DNA of 5,296 nt from Cytophagales bacterium. Its GTDB lineage: Bacteria; Bacteroidota; Bacteroidia; Cytophagales; Cyclobacteriaceae. Below are positions 1 to 5,296 of the stretch, piece by piece (position 1 is the stretch's first letter; each line of letters begins with the position of its first letter). The notes beneath the pieces were generated by a model. It was not told the DNA's origin. It searched no databases and saw only the letters and a program-made list of their open reading frames with translations. Location of the stretch: positions 1 to 5,296 of the forward strand of contig DPLR01000072.1 of the NCBI GenBank assembly GCA_003541895.1. Reading direction: 5' to 3'. The position numbers were made by a program, and so were the translations under genes.

Positions 1-1
1 C

Positions 2-469
2 AGACGCTTGAAGCAATGCGAGAAAGAGAAATTAACATTTCTTAAACTAAGTAATACTGAGCTGAAAAAAATCTATGCATTCATCAACGAGTGTCGAGAA
101 GAACGCAATATGAGTTTGAGCATGACTTACGAAGAATTGGATAGAGTAGTTGAAAAATTTCCAAATGAGTTTTTTTTGTTCGGTGTGTTTAAAGAAGATG
201 AACTAATGGCGGCAGTTATTTCAATTCAGGTGAGCCAAACTATTTTGTATAATTTTTATCCAGCGCATAAAAAAGCTTTTGATCAATTGAGTCCGATGGT
301 GTTTCTGCTCGATAACCAATATAAATTTTGTCAGGCAGCAGGAATTCAAATTCTCGATTTAGGCACGTCAGCTCTGGACAACAAAACGAATTTTAGTTTG
401 CTGAATTTTAAAACTCAAGTAGGAGGGATTGCTTCGTTGAAGTTGGTTTTTGAAAAAGAGTTGAACTAA
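2..469 (+). CDS. FemAB/GNAT-like acyltransferase, C-terminal part (5' end outside window)
   Basis: The frame is open from the left edge (the first codons read Arg-Arg-Leu-Lys), so the TTG at 8 is probably an internal Leu codon and the gene starts upstream. The visible 155 residues resemble the C-terminal half of FemAB-like or GNAT-fold acyltransferases found in polysaccharide clusters. A strand of the type FGVFKEDELMAAVIS is followed by the segment ILYNFYPAH, then a helix around LSPMVFLLDNQYKFC, then the pattern GIQILDLGTSALDN and a final FKTQVGG. In this fold the last segments help form the acyl-donor pocket. The likely role is N-acylation of a sugar or peptide acceptor, but the substrate cannot be read from the sequence. 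The stop codon is one base before the next gene, so the two are almost certainly cotranscribed and perhaps translationally coupled. No membrane segment is seen. The fold assignment is by resemblance; a more distant acyltransferase family is possible. Confidence 0.68.
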   Translation, partial: RRLKQCEKEKLTFLKLSNTELKKIYAFINECREERNMSLSMTYEELDRVVEKFPNEFFLFGVFKEDELMAAVISIQVSQTILYNFYPAHKKAFDQLSPMVFLLDNQYKFCQAAGIQILDLGTSALDNKTNFSLLNFKTQVGGIASLKLVFEKELN

Positions 470-470
470 G

Positions 471-1424
471 ATGAACCCGCTCGTTTCTGTTATTTGTCTC
501 TGTTATAATCACGAGCAGTTTGTTACTGAAGCGTTGGAATCTGTTTTGCGGCAAACCTATCCAAACATTCAATTTATTATAGTTGATGATTTTAGTTTGG
601 ATGAAAGCCGGAAGTACATTGAGCAATTCATCAAAAAAAATTCCCACGCAATCTATTTGCCACTCCCCAAAAATGTTGGCAATTGTGCTGCATTCAATCA
701 AGCTCTGCGATTAGCGCAAGGCGAATTTGTTATTGATTTTTCTACTGACGATGTGATGCTTCCAGATCGGGTTGAGAAGCAAGTGAATTTTTTCTCAACA
801 CTCGATCAATCGTACGGAGTTGTTTTTACCGATGCAGAATACATCGATTCGAAGGGAAATAAATTGAGAACCCATTTTGATCATCTTTTCAGAAGAAAAT
901 TAATTCAAAAAATTCCTGAAGGCTGGATTTTCAGAGATGTGTTACGGACTTATTTTATCTGTAGCCCAACTATGATGTTTCGCAAGGAAGTGATTGATGC
1001 GTTGAAGGGTTATGATGAGAATTTGGTGTATGAAGATTTTGATTTTTGGGTGCGTTCGTCTCGCAATTTTAAATACGCTTGTCTGAATGAAGTTACTACT
1101 CGGGTAAGACGAACAGGAAATTCAATGTCGTCTGGTTGGTACGAGCAAGGTGATCAACAGCTTCACTCCACCTATTTGATTTGTAAGAAAGCTGTTTCGC
1201 TTTGTATAGATGAGGGCGACAAGAAGGCTTTGTTATTTCGTATCCGATATGAATTTAAACAAGCAATCTTTTCGGGTAACAAAACAGAGGCAAAATTATT
1301 TGCAGAACTTGAAATGGAAGTAAGCAAACACAACTTTCAATTTTATTTATTCAGTATCATATCAACGTTGCCATTTCCGTGGTCGTGGATACGAAAGAAA
1401 TATCACCAATTGTTTTACGGCTAA
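471..1424 (+). CDS. Family 2 glycosyltransferase (GT-A fold)
   Basis: A 317-residue protein with the classic GT2 opening: MNPLVSVICLCYNHEQFV at residues 1-18, a helix ending in SVLRQTYPN, then the nucleotide-binding strand IIVDD (residues 36-40). The metal-binding DXD-type motif is STDD at 91-94, followed by the usual PDRVEKQ. A second acidic motif YEDFDFW at 187-193 matches the GT2 catalytic-base region. The C-terminal 60-70 residues lie beyond the GT-A core and end in an aromatic, basic stretch (FPWSWIRKK) that could touch the membrane; no clear transmembrane helix is present. It should transfer a sugar from a nucleotide-sugar donor on the cytoplasmic side, probably onto a lipid-linked or surface glycan; donor and acceptor are unknown. 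The ATG at 471 fits because the upstream gene stops at 469 and the GT2 motif begins within four residues. The 3' end overlaps the convergent oxygenase gene by four bases. Confidence 0.93.
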   Translation: MNPLVSVICLCYNHEQFVTEALESVLRQTYPNIQFIIVDDFSLDESRKYIEQFIKKNSHAIYLPLPKNVGNCAAFNQALRLAQGEFVIDFSTDDVMLPDRVEKQVNFFSTLDQSYGVVFTDAEYIDSKGNKLRTHFDHLFRRKLIQKIPEGWIFRDVLRTYFICSPTMMFRKEVIDALKGYDENLVYEDFDFWVRSSRNFKYACLNEVTTRVRRTGNSMSSGWYEQGDQQLHSTYLICKKAVSLCIDEGDKKALLFRIRYEFKQAIFSGNKTEAKLFAELEMEVSKHNFQFYLFSIISTLPFPWSWIRKKYHQLFYG

Positions 1425-2230
1425 GATTTTTTCCAGAGCCTTAATTCGATAGAAATTCGCGATTGGTTTTCATTTAGATTAACTGCACCACCGTGAATTA
1501 AGTAAGGTGAGAAAACAAGCACTTCGTTTTCTTTTGGATCTGGCCGCACAATTTCATAATCAGCTTTGATGGATGTGACCGCGGGAACGTTGAACCTCAC
1601 CCCATTAATTACAGCCCCGCTCTTTGTTCGCTCCACTTTATTTTCTGGCCAATGATGACTACTCGGAACAATCGACAGTGAGGAGTTTGAATTGCTTCCG
1701 GCAACAGGAATGTAAAGGTTAATGCAGTTGGCGTAATCCTCGAGCCACACATCGCGATGTAGTGGATTGTTGTCATTTGAAAGAGGACGGATCACACGAA
1801 AGTGAAAAACACTTTGGTTATCGAAAGGGTTTTTTGCGATCAATTCGGTATTACAAATTTCTGAGATGCGTTGCTCTATTTTTTGAATGGGAACAGGAAA
1901 GCTATCTATGGAAATTAGTTTTGTTCCTTCAACGCAGCTCAAATGAAGTTGCTGGCTTGATGCAAGCAAATGGTATTGATCTAATTCAAATGTGTTGGGT
2001 AACGTGAGGCCAGCAGATCGCCATAATTGCAGAAGTAGCTCTTTGGTGGTGCTGTTGAAAGTAGAATAAAATTCGTCAGTAAAAAGTCGATCAATTACGT
2101 AACCAATTTTTTCCCATGGTCGCCCGGCTGTTAGGTCGGTTGCTTGATGAAGAAGAACAACTTCATTACCCAACGTTTTTTCTCCTTCGGCTGTATAATT
2201 TATTTCAGATTTATTTAAATCGTACTTCAT
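1421..2230 (-). CDS. Phytanoyl-CoA dioxygenase (PhyH)-like Fe(II)/2-oxoglutarate oxygenase
   Basis: A 269-residue protein with the signature of a 2-oxoglutarate-dependent oxygenase on a double-stranded beta-helix. The iron triad is visible: HRD at residues 158-160 (His158, Asp160) in PLHRDVWLEDY, and the distal His246 in YLIHGGAV. Arg258, twelve residues after the distal His, is placed to bind the 2-oxoglutarate carboxylate; Arg264 is the alternative. The segment NLYIPVAGSNSNSSLSIVPSSHHW (171-194) resembles the core strand and loop of PhyH proteins. All catalytic residues are present, so the enzyme should be active, probably hydroxylating a small molecule or sugar; the substrate is unknown. 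There is no signal peptide, so it is cytoplasmic. Its ATG shares one base with the rsgA stop (TAATG), indicating translational coupling in the waaA-rsgA operon. Its stop overlaps the convergent glycosyltransferase stop. The family call is firm, the function is not. Confidence 0.82.
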   Translation of the reverse strand: MKYDLNKSEINYTAEGEKTLGNEVVLLHQATDLTAGRPWEKIGYVIDRLFTDEFYSTFNSTTKELLLQLWRSAGLTLPNTFELDQYHLLASSQQLHLSCVEGTKLISIDSFPVPIQKIEQRISEICNTELIAKNPFDNQSVFHFRVIRPLSNDNNPLHRDVWLEDYANCINLYIPVAGSNSNSSLSIVPSSHHWPENKVERTKSGAVINGVRFNVPAVTSIKADYEIVRPDPKENEVLVFSPYLIHGGAVNLNENQSRISIELRLWKKS

Positions 2231-3144
2231 TACTTTCTGTTGTCTTTTCCTTCGGCCATTGCAACATAGCTTTCGTAGCGACTGAGCGCAATTTCTTTAT
2301 TCTCTAAAGCTAAGTGAATGGCACAACCAGGCTCGCGCAAGTGTAAACATTTTGATCCGAATTTGCAGTTCAAACGTAACTCACGCATTTCAGGGAAGTA
2401 ATCAGAAATTTCTTGCGGAGTCATGTCAACCAATCCCCATTCTTTAATTCCGGGCGTATCGATCACGAAAGTTTGTTTATCAATTTCAAACATCTCAGCA
2501 AAAGTTGTGGTGTGCGTCCCTTTTTGATTGAATGAAGAAATCTCTCCTATGCTTTGTTTAATGTGTGGTGAAATTAAATTTAGCAGTGAGGACTTGCCAA
2601 CGCCCGAGTGCCCAGCGATTAACGAAATTTTTCCGGTCAATATTTTTTTAAAATCCTCAATGCCCTCGTTTTTTAGCGTGGACGTAAAATATATTGTAAC
2701 ACCAATGCGTTCGTAAGTTCTTCTTAACCCCTGAACAGATTCAAAATCATCAGCGTCATACAAATCAATTTTATTGAAAACCAGAATCTGTGGAATTCGA
2801 AACGCTTCCGCTGAAACCAAAAACCGATCAATAAATCCGAGGGAAGTTCTGGGCTGTTGCAGTGTGGCAATCAAGATGGCTTGATCGATGTTGGCTGCCA
2901 AAATATTTGAGTGCCCCGTCTTTTTTACAGAGAGTCGTGAGATATGATTTTTTCTTGGAAGAATTTCTGTAATGGCGTGCGAGCCTTCTTCAATTTCTAT
3001 TCTTACATGATCACCAACCGTAACCGGATTCGTTTCTTTAATTTCTTCCAAGCGGATTTTGCCACGTACACGGCATTCATATTTTTTCCCTTCGATTAAA
3101 ACATCATACCACGAGCCAGTTGATTTTGTAACGATGCCTGTCAT
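2230..3144 (-). CDS. rsgA: RsgA, ribosome small-subunit-dependent GTPase A
   Basis: A 304-residue circularly permuted GTPase (YjeQ/EngC family) that acts late in 30S subunit maturation. Domains run in the expected order: an N-terminal OB fold (about 1-65), the permuted G domain, and a C-terminal zinc finger. The G motifs appear as G4 NKID (124-127), a G5-like TSTL (154-157), G1 GHSGVGKS (178-185), G2 GTHTTT (209-214) and G3 DTPG (229-232), which is the diagnostic G4-G5-G1-G2-G3 order. Zinc ligands are Cys260, Cys266, His268 and Cys274 in the pattern C-x5-C-x-H-x5-C, with the typical REPGC signature. Length is normal and no key residue is missing. The start ATG overlaps the waaA stop as ATGA, and the stop overlaps the oxygenase start as TAATG, so all three genes are probably on one transcript. 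The MTGIV start followed directly by the OB fold supports the chosen ATG. Confidence 0.97.
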   Translation of the reverse strand: MTGIVTKSTGSWYDVLIEGKKYECRVRGKIRLEEIKETNPVTVGDHVRIEIEEGSHAITEILPRKNHISRLSVKKTGHSNILAANIDQAILIATLQQPRTSLGFIDRFLVSAEAFRIPQILVFNKIDLYDADDFESVQGLRRTYERIGVTIYFTSTLKNEGIEDFKKILTGKISLIAGHSGVGKSSLLNLISPHIKQSIGEISSFNQKGTHTTTFAEMFEIDKQTFVIDTPGIKEWGLVDMTPQEISDYFPEMRELRLNCKFGSKCLHLREPGCAIHLALENKEIALSRYESYVAMAEGKDNRK

Positions 3145-4391
3145 TTTCTTAATTGCGAATTACAGTAATCAACTATTTTTCTTGTTGCACCAAGATTTTC
3201 TTCAACATACGAGCGCGTTACATCACAAGCTAAACTAAAATTTTCAGGTCGGTCAATCAGTGAATTGTATTTGGTTTTCAGATCGGCATAGTCGCCCACT
3301 TCAAACGCACCGCCACGCATGATCAATTCATTGGCCTCTTGGTATTTTTCGTAATTCTTGTTCCCAAAGAAAATCGGTATCCCATAACAGGCCGCTTCTA
3401 AAATATTGTGAATGCCTTTGCCAAAGCCACCGCCCACAAAGGCAAACTCACCGTAGTGGTAAAGTTTTGCCAGCATACCGATGTTATCGATGATAAGCAC
3501 ATCAAAGTCTTCTATAGACTGATCATGCAGTGAGTATCGTGTTGATTTTACGCGCAACGATTTCTCGATGTCTTTCATAAAAGATTCGGTGATCTCGTGC
3601 GGGGCAATAATAAATTTCAAAGAATTCTTGTGCTCGTTGATGAAGGGCGCCATCACCTCCATATCTTCAGGCCAACAACTACCAAGCACCATCAAGCGTT
3701 GGCCGTTTTTAAATTTTTCGGCATCGGCTATTTTTTCTCCTTCTCTGATTATTTGCATCACCCGATCGAAGCGCGTATCACCGGCAATTTTCGAATTTTT
3801 AATTTGAATCGACTCTAACAACTTTTGTGTTTCGAGATTTTGTGTGAAGAAAAAATCAAAGTTGTGAAGCATACTGCGAAATAACCCACCGTAGCTTTTG
3901 AAGAAACTTTGGCCTGGCCTGAGAATGCATGAAATGGAAATAATTTGCGCGCCTGACTTCTTTAGTTGGTGAGTGTAATTGTACCAAAACTCATACTTCA
4001 CAAAGATGGCCAAGCTAGGTTGGATTATTGAAACGAACCGTGCCGCATTGCCGGGCGTATCCCATGGCAAATAAAAAACGTAATCGGCATGGGGATAGTC
4101 TTTCCTGACCTCATAACCCGAAGGAGAAAAAAAGGTGAGCAGTATTTTTATGTTTTTATTTTCTTCTTTAAGCGCTTCAATCACAGGCCTGCCTTGTTCA
4201 AACTCGCCTAATGATGCACAGTGCACCCACACCAGCTTTTCGTCTTTCCGATGGAGAAAGGCGGAATGGAGTTTGGAAAAAATATTTCTACGGCCAGAGA
4301 CAAATAAGGCAGCCTTTGAATGGAAAGGTGAGGCAAGAATAAATCCAAGCCTAAGTAGCTGAATGGAAAGATTGTATAGCAGTTTAGACAT
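3141..4391 (-). CDS. waaA: WaaA/KdtA, 3-deoxy-D-manno-octulosonic acid (Kdo) transferase
   Basis: A GT30-family glycosyltransferase that adds Kdo from CMP-Kdo to the lipid A precursor at the inner face of the cytoplasmic membrane. With the ATG at 4391 it has 416 residues, normal for the family. Residues 2-23 form a hydrophobic membrane-anchoring helix. WVHCASLGEFEQGRP (about 55-69) contains the conserved catalytic Glu of the SxGE motif. Further family signatures are GDTRFDRV (204-211), GSCWPED (237-243), APHE (263-266) and GGGFGKGIHNILE (320-332), the last two in the CMP-Kdo-binding C-terminal Rossmann domain. An in-frame ATG at 4418 would add nine residues (MAFWYFCSR); I prefer 4391 because family members usually start just before the LLYNL-type helix. 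It is the first gene of the leftward operon and overlaps rsgA by four bases (ATGA). The number of Kdo residues added cannot be told from sequence. Confidence 0.96.
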   Translation of the reverse strand: MSKLLYNLSIQLLRLGFILASPFHSKAALFVSGRRNIFSKLHSAFLHRKDEKLVWVHCASLGEFEQGRPVIEALKEENKNIKILLTFFSPSGYEVRKDYPHADYVFYLPWDTPGNAARFVSIIQPSLAIFVKYEFWYNYTHQLKKSGAQIISISCILRPGQSFFKSYGGLFRSMLHNFDFFFTQNLETQKLLESIQIKNSKIAGDTRFDRVMQIIREGEKIADAEKFKNGQRLMVLGSCWPEDMEVMAPFINEHKNSLKFIIAPHEITESFMKDIEKSLRVKSTRYSLHDQSIEDFDVLIIDNIGMLAKLYHYGEFAFVGGGFGKGIHNILEAACYGIPIFFGNKNYEKYQEANELIMRGGAFEVGDYADLKTKYNSLIDRPENFSLACDVTRSYVEENLGATRKIVDYCNSQLRK

Positions 4392-4520
4392 CCGGCTGCA
4401 AAAATACCAAAATGCCATTGATGGATTTTATTTCACGGTTTGTTATGACATGATTTTTTCAGTGCAATGAAGTTTACCAAAATTGCTATCTTGGTATTCA
4501 GTTATGAAAAATATAAACCT
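4392..4520. promoter_or_regulatory. Divergent intergenic region between waaA and the exported-protein gene
   Basis: This 129-base AT-rich gap must hold the 5' signals of both the leftward waaA operon and the rightward exported-protein gene, unless they lie inside coding sequence. On the - strand, TATTTTTG (4406-4399) matches the Bacteroidota -7 consensus TAnnTTTG exactly, but no TTTG -33 box lies at the right distance, and it would give an almost leaderless waaA mRNA. On the + strand, TATCTTGG (4487-4494) is one mismatch from the same consensus, again without a convincing -33 box. The motif TACCAA occurs three times (see the repeat entry). The role of the region as a two-way promoter is inferred from gene orientation; the exact boxes are weak. 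Confidence 0.4.
4403..4498. repeat. Short TACCAA repeats, direct and inverted, in the divergent intergenic region
   Basis: TACCAAAAT occurs at 4405-4413 and again at 4475-4483 in the same orientation. AATACCAA at 4403-4410 has its exact reverse complement, TTGGTATT, at 4491-4498. The copies at 4475-4480 and 4491-4496 could also form a six-base-pair hairpin with a ten-base loop. The repeats lie next to both gene starts, so they could be operator half-sites, but in AT-rich DNA matches this short can arise by chance. Confidence 0.3.
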
Positions 4521-4524
4521 ATGA
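4504..4524 (+). other. Six-codon upstream reading frame ending on the next gene's start codon
   Basis: An ATG at 4504 opens a frame of six codons (MKNINL) whose TGA at 4522-4524 overlaps the ATG at 4521 in an ATGA arrangement. The nine bases TATGAAAAA are repeated exactly at 4503-4511 and 4520-4528, so the start region looks duplicated. It could act as a leader that couples ribosomes to the main start, or simply be a chance ATG in A-rich leader DNA. There is no clear ribosome-binding site before either ATG. Coding status is doubtful. Confidence 0.2.
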
Positions 4525-5296
4525 AAAAAGGAATTACAGTTTTGCTTATAAGTCCCCTGTTTATTCTTTTGAATTTGGCAGCCTCCGGTCAATCGGATAT
4601 GTCAGCCTTTCTTACGGCCGAAAAGAGTGATGCATCAAAATTGATTGGCGCTTACATCAGCCCAGTAATTAAGGGGGTTTCTTATGGAATGACCAATGGA
4701 TGGTATCATACCGGTAAAACGCACAAGAAGCTGGGGATAGACCTTGGCGTTACTGTTAGTGCTGTGATGTTGCCCTCTTCTGATCAGTCGTTTGATCCAA
4801 CAAAACTAGGATTAAGTTCAAACACAGTTCCAAATCAAAATGCGTCCCCGACAATTATCGGCCCTAAGACAATAGCAGCCACCAACTCATATAACGTCAA
4901 TTATACCCTTACAGGAACAAGCGGTTCATTACCAATTTCACAAACAATTAATGGACCTGACGGTTTGGATTTCAAGAAGAATATTGGAGGAAATTGGGTG
5001 CCTGTGCCTATGATTCAACTTGGGATTGGTTTGATAAAAAATACTGATCTAAAGATTAGGTACATCCCCAGCACAAATAAAGGGTCGAAGAGCGGTGGCA
5101 ATGATATAAAGATGCTTGGATTTGGGTTGATGCATGATATTAAACAGTATTTTCCAGGAGTAAAACTTTTGCCCTTCGATTTATCAATTCTTGCAGCAAT
5201 GAATTCGGTTACCGGATCTTCCAGTTTGATGAATACCGATCAAAGCCAGGATGGAGTTCCTTATTCGAACGATGGAGTGGTAACTTACAAATTTAT
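4521..5296 (+). CDS. Exported DUF6588-like protein, probable outer-membrane beta-barrel (3' end outside window)
   Basis: The frame from the ATG at 4521 stays open to the right edge, giving 258 residues without a stop. Residues 1-24 are a clear signal peptide: a basic MKK start, a hydrophobic core VLLISPLFILLNLAA, and a probable cleavage at ASG-QS typical of Bacteroidota. There is no lipobox Cys. The mature start, with ASKLIGAYISPVIKGVSYGMTNGWYHTGK at about 38-66, resembles the uncharacterised DUF6588 family as I remember it. What follows (LGIDLGVTVSAVMLP, then MIQLGIGLIKNTDLKIRYIP and IKMLGFGLMHDIKQYFPG) alternates polar and hydrophobic residues like beta-strands and turns of an outer-membrane barrel; the PFDLSILAAMNSVTG segment at 218-232 continues this. 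A Ser/Thr/Asn-rich stretch (about 98-147) may be an extracellular loop. Function is unknown; the family name is from memory and moderately sure, the export call is strong. It is transcribed away from waaA. Confidence 0.75.
   Translation, partial: MKKGITVLLISPLFILLNLAASGQSDMSAFLTAEKSDASKLIGAYISPVIKGVSYGMTNGWYHTGKTHKKLGIDLGVTVSAVMLPSSDQSFDPTKLGLSSNTVPNQNASPTIIGPKTIAATNSYNVNYTLTGTSGSLPISQTINGPDGLDFKKNIGGNWVPVPMIQLGIGLIKNTDLKIRYIPSTNKGSKSGGNDIKMLGFGLMHDIKQYFPGVKLLPFDLSILAAMNSVTGSSSLMNTDQSQDGVPYSNDGVVTYKF

Noticed and set aside
8..10. TTG as the start of the acyltransferase gene
   Set aside because: The frame is open to the left edge and the protein appears to lack its N-terminal half, so the TTG is more likely an internal Leu codon.
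408..701. Open frame of 97 codons on the - strand
   Set aside because: Lies opposite the acyltransferase-glycosyltransferase junction, where both + strand genes carry clear family motifs; the product shows no recognisable motif.
1405..1440. Possible rho-independent terminator at the convergent junction, because of the T-run at 1427-1432
   Set aside because: No GC-rich inverted repeat precedes the T-run on the + strand, and there is no matching hairpin on the - strand.
1762..2307. Two + strand open frames (1762-2007 and 2116-2307) across the oxygenase gene
   Set aside because: They are antisense to the oxygenase, whose iron-binding motifs are intact; their products look like random Trp/Leu/Phe-rich translation.
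2528..2716. + strand open frame of 62 codons inside rsgA
   Set aside because: Antisense to the conserved G1 and G2 motifs of RsgA; no family features.
3568..4362. Three + strand open frames inside waaA
   Set aside because: All are antisense to conserved GT30 sequence and have no motif or start context of their own.
1..5296. CRISPR arrays, tRNA or rRNA genes, insertion-sequence ends, transposase or phage genes
   Set aside because: No regularly spaced repeats, cloverleaf-like sequences, long terminal inverted repeats or mobile-element proteins were seen on either strand.

Overview
The window looks like chromosomal DNA from a Bacteroidota bacterium, probably of the Cytophagales type. This is inferred from the AT-rich sequence, the style of the WaaA and RsgA proteins, the lack of clear Shine-Dalgarno sites, and a last gene whose export signal ends in the Gly-Gln-Ser context common in that phylum. 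No database search was possible.

Left part (1-1424, + strand): the end of a two-gene or longer unit. It holds the 3' part of a FemAB/GNAT-like acyltransferase whose start lies outside the window, then one base later a complete family 2 glycosyltransferase. Such pairs usually sit in surface-polysaccharide clusters.

Middle part (1421-4391, - strand): a compact operon read right to left. It encodes Kdo transferase (waaA/kdtA), the ribosome-assembly GTPase RsgA, and a phytanoyl-CoA-dioxygenase-like Fe(II)/2-oxoglutarate oxygenase. The genes are joined by an ATGA overlap and a TAATG overlap. The oxygenase gene ends tail-to-tail with the glycosyltransferase gene, and the two stop codons share bases (CTAA), so there is no intergenic space for a terminator.

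Right part (4392-5296): a 129-base divergent intergenic region, then a + strand gene running off the right edge. It encodes an exported protein resembling the uncharacterised DUF6588 family, probably an outer-membrane beta-barrel. A six-codon reading frame ends on its start codon.

Taken together the window is mostly envelope-related: Kdo addition to lipid A, sugar transfer, a possible small-molecule hydroxylation, and an outer-membrane protein, with RsgA as the housekeeping exception. No mobile element, CRISPR array, tRNA or rRNA is visible. The best lead for something undescribed is the oxygenase coupled to waaA-rsgA; the exported last gene is the second.
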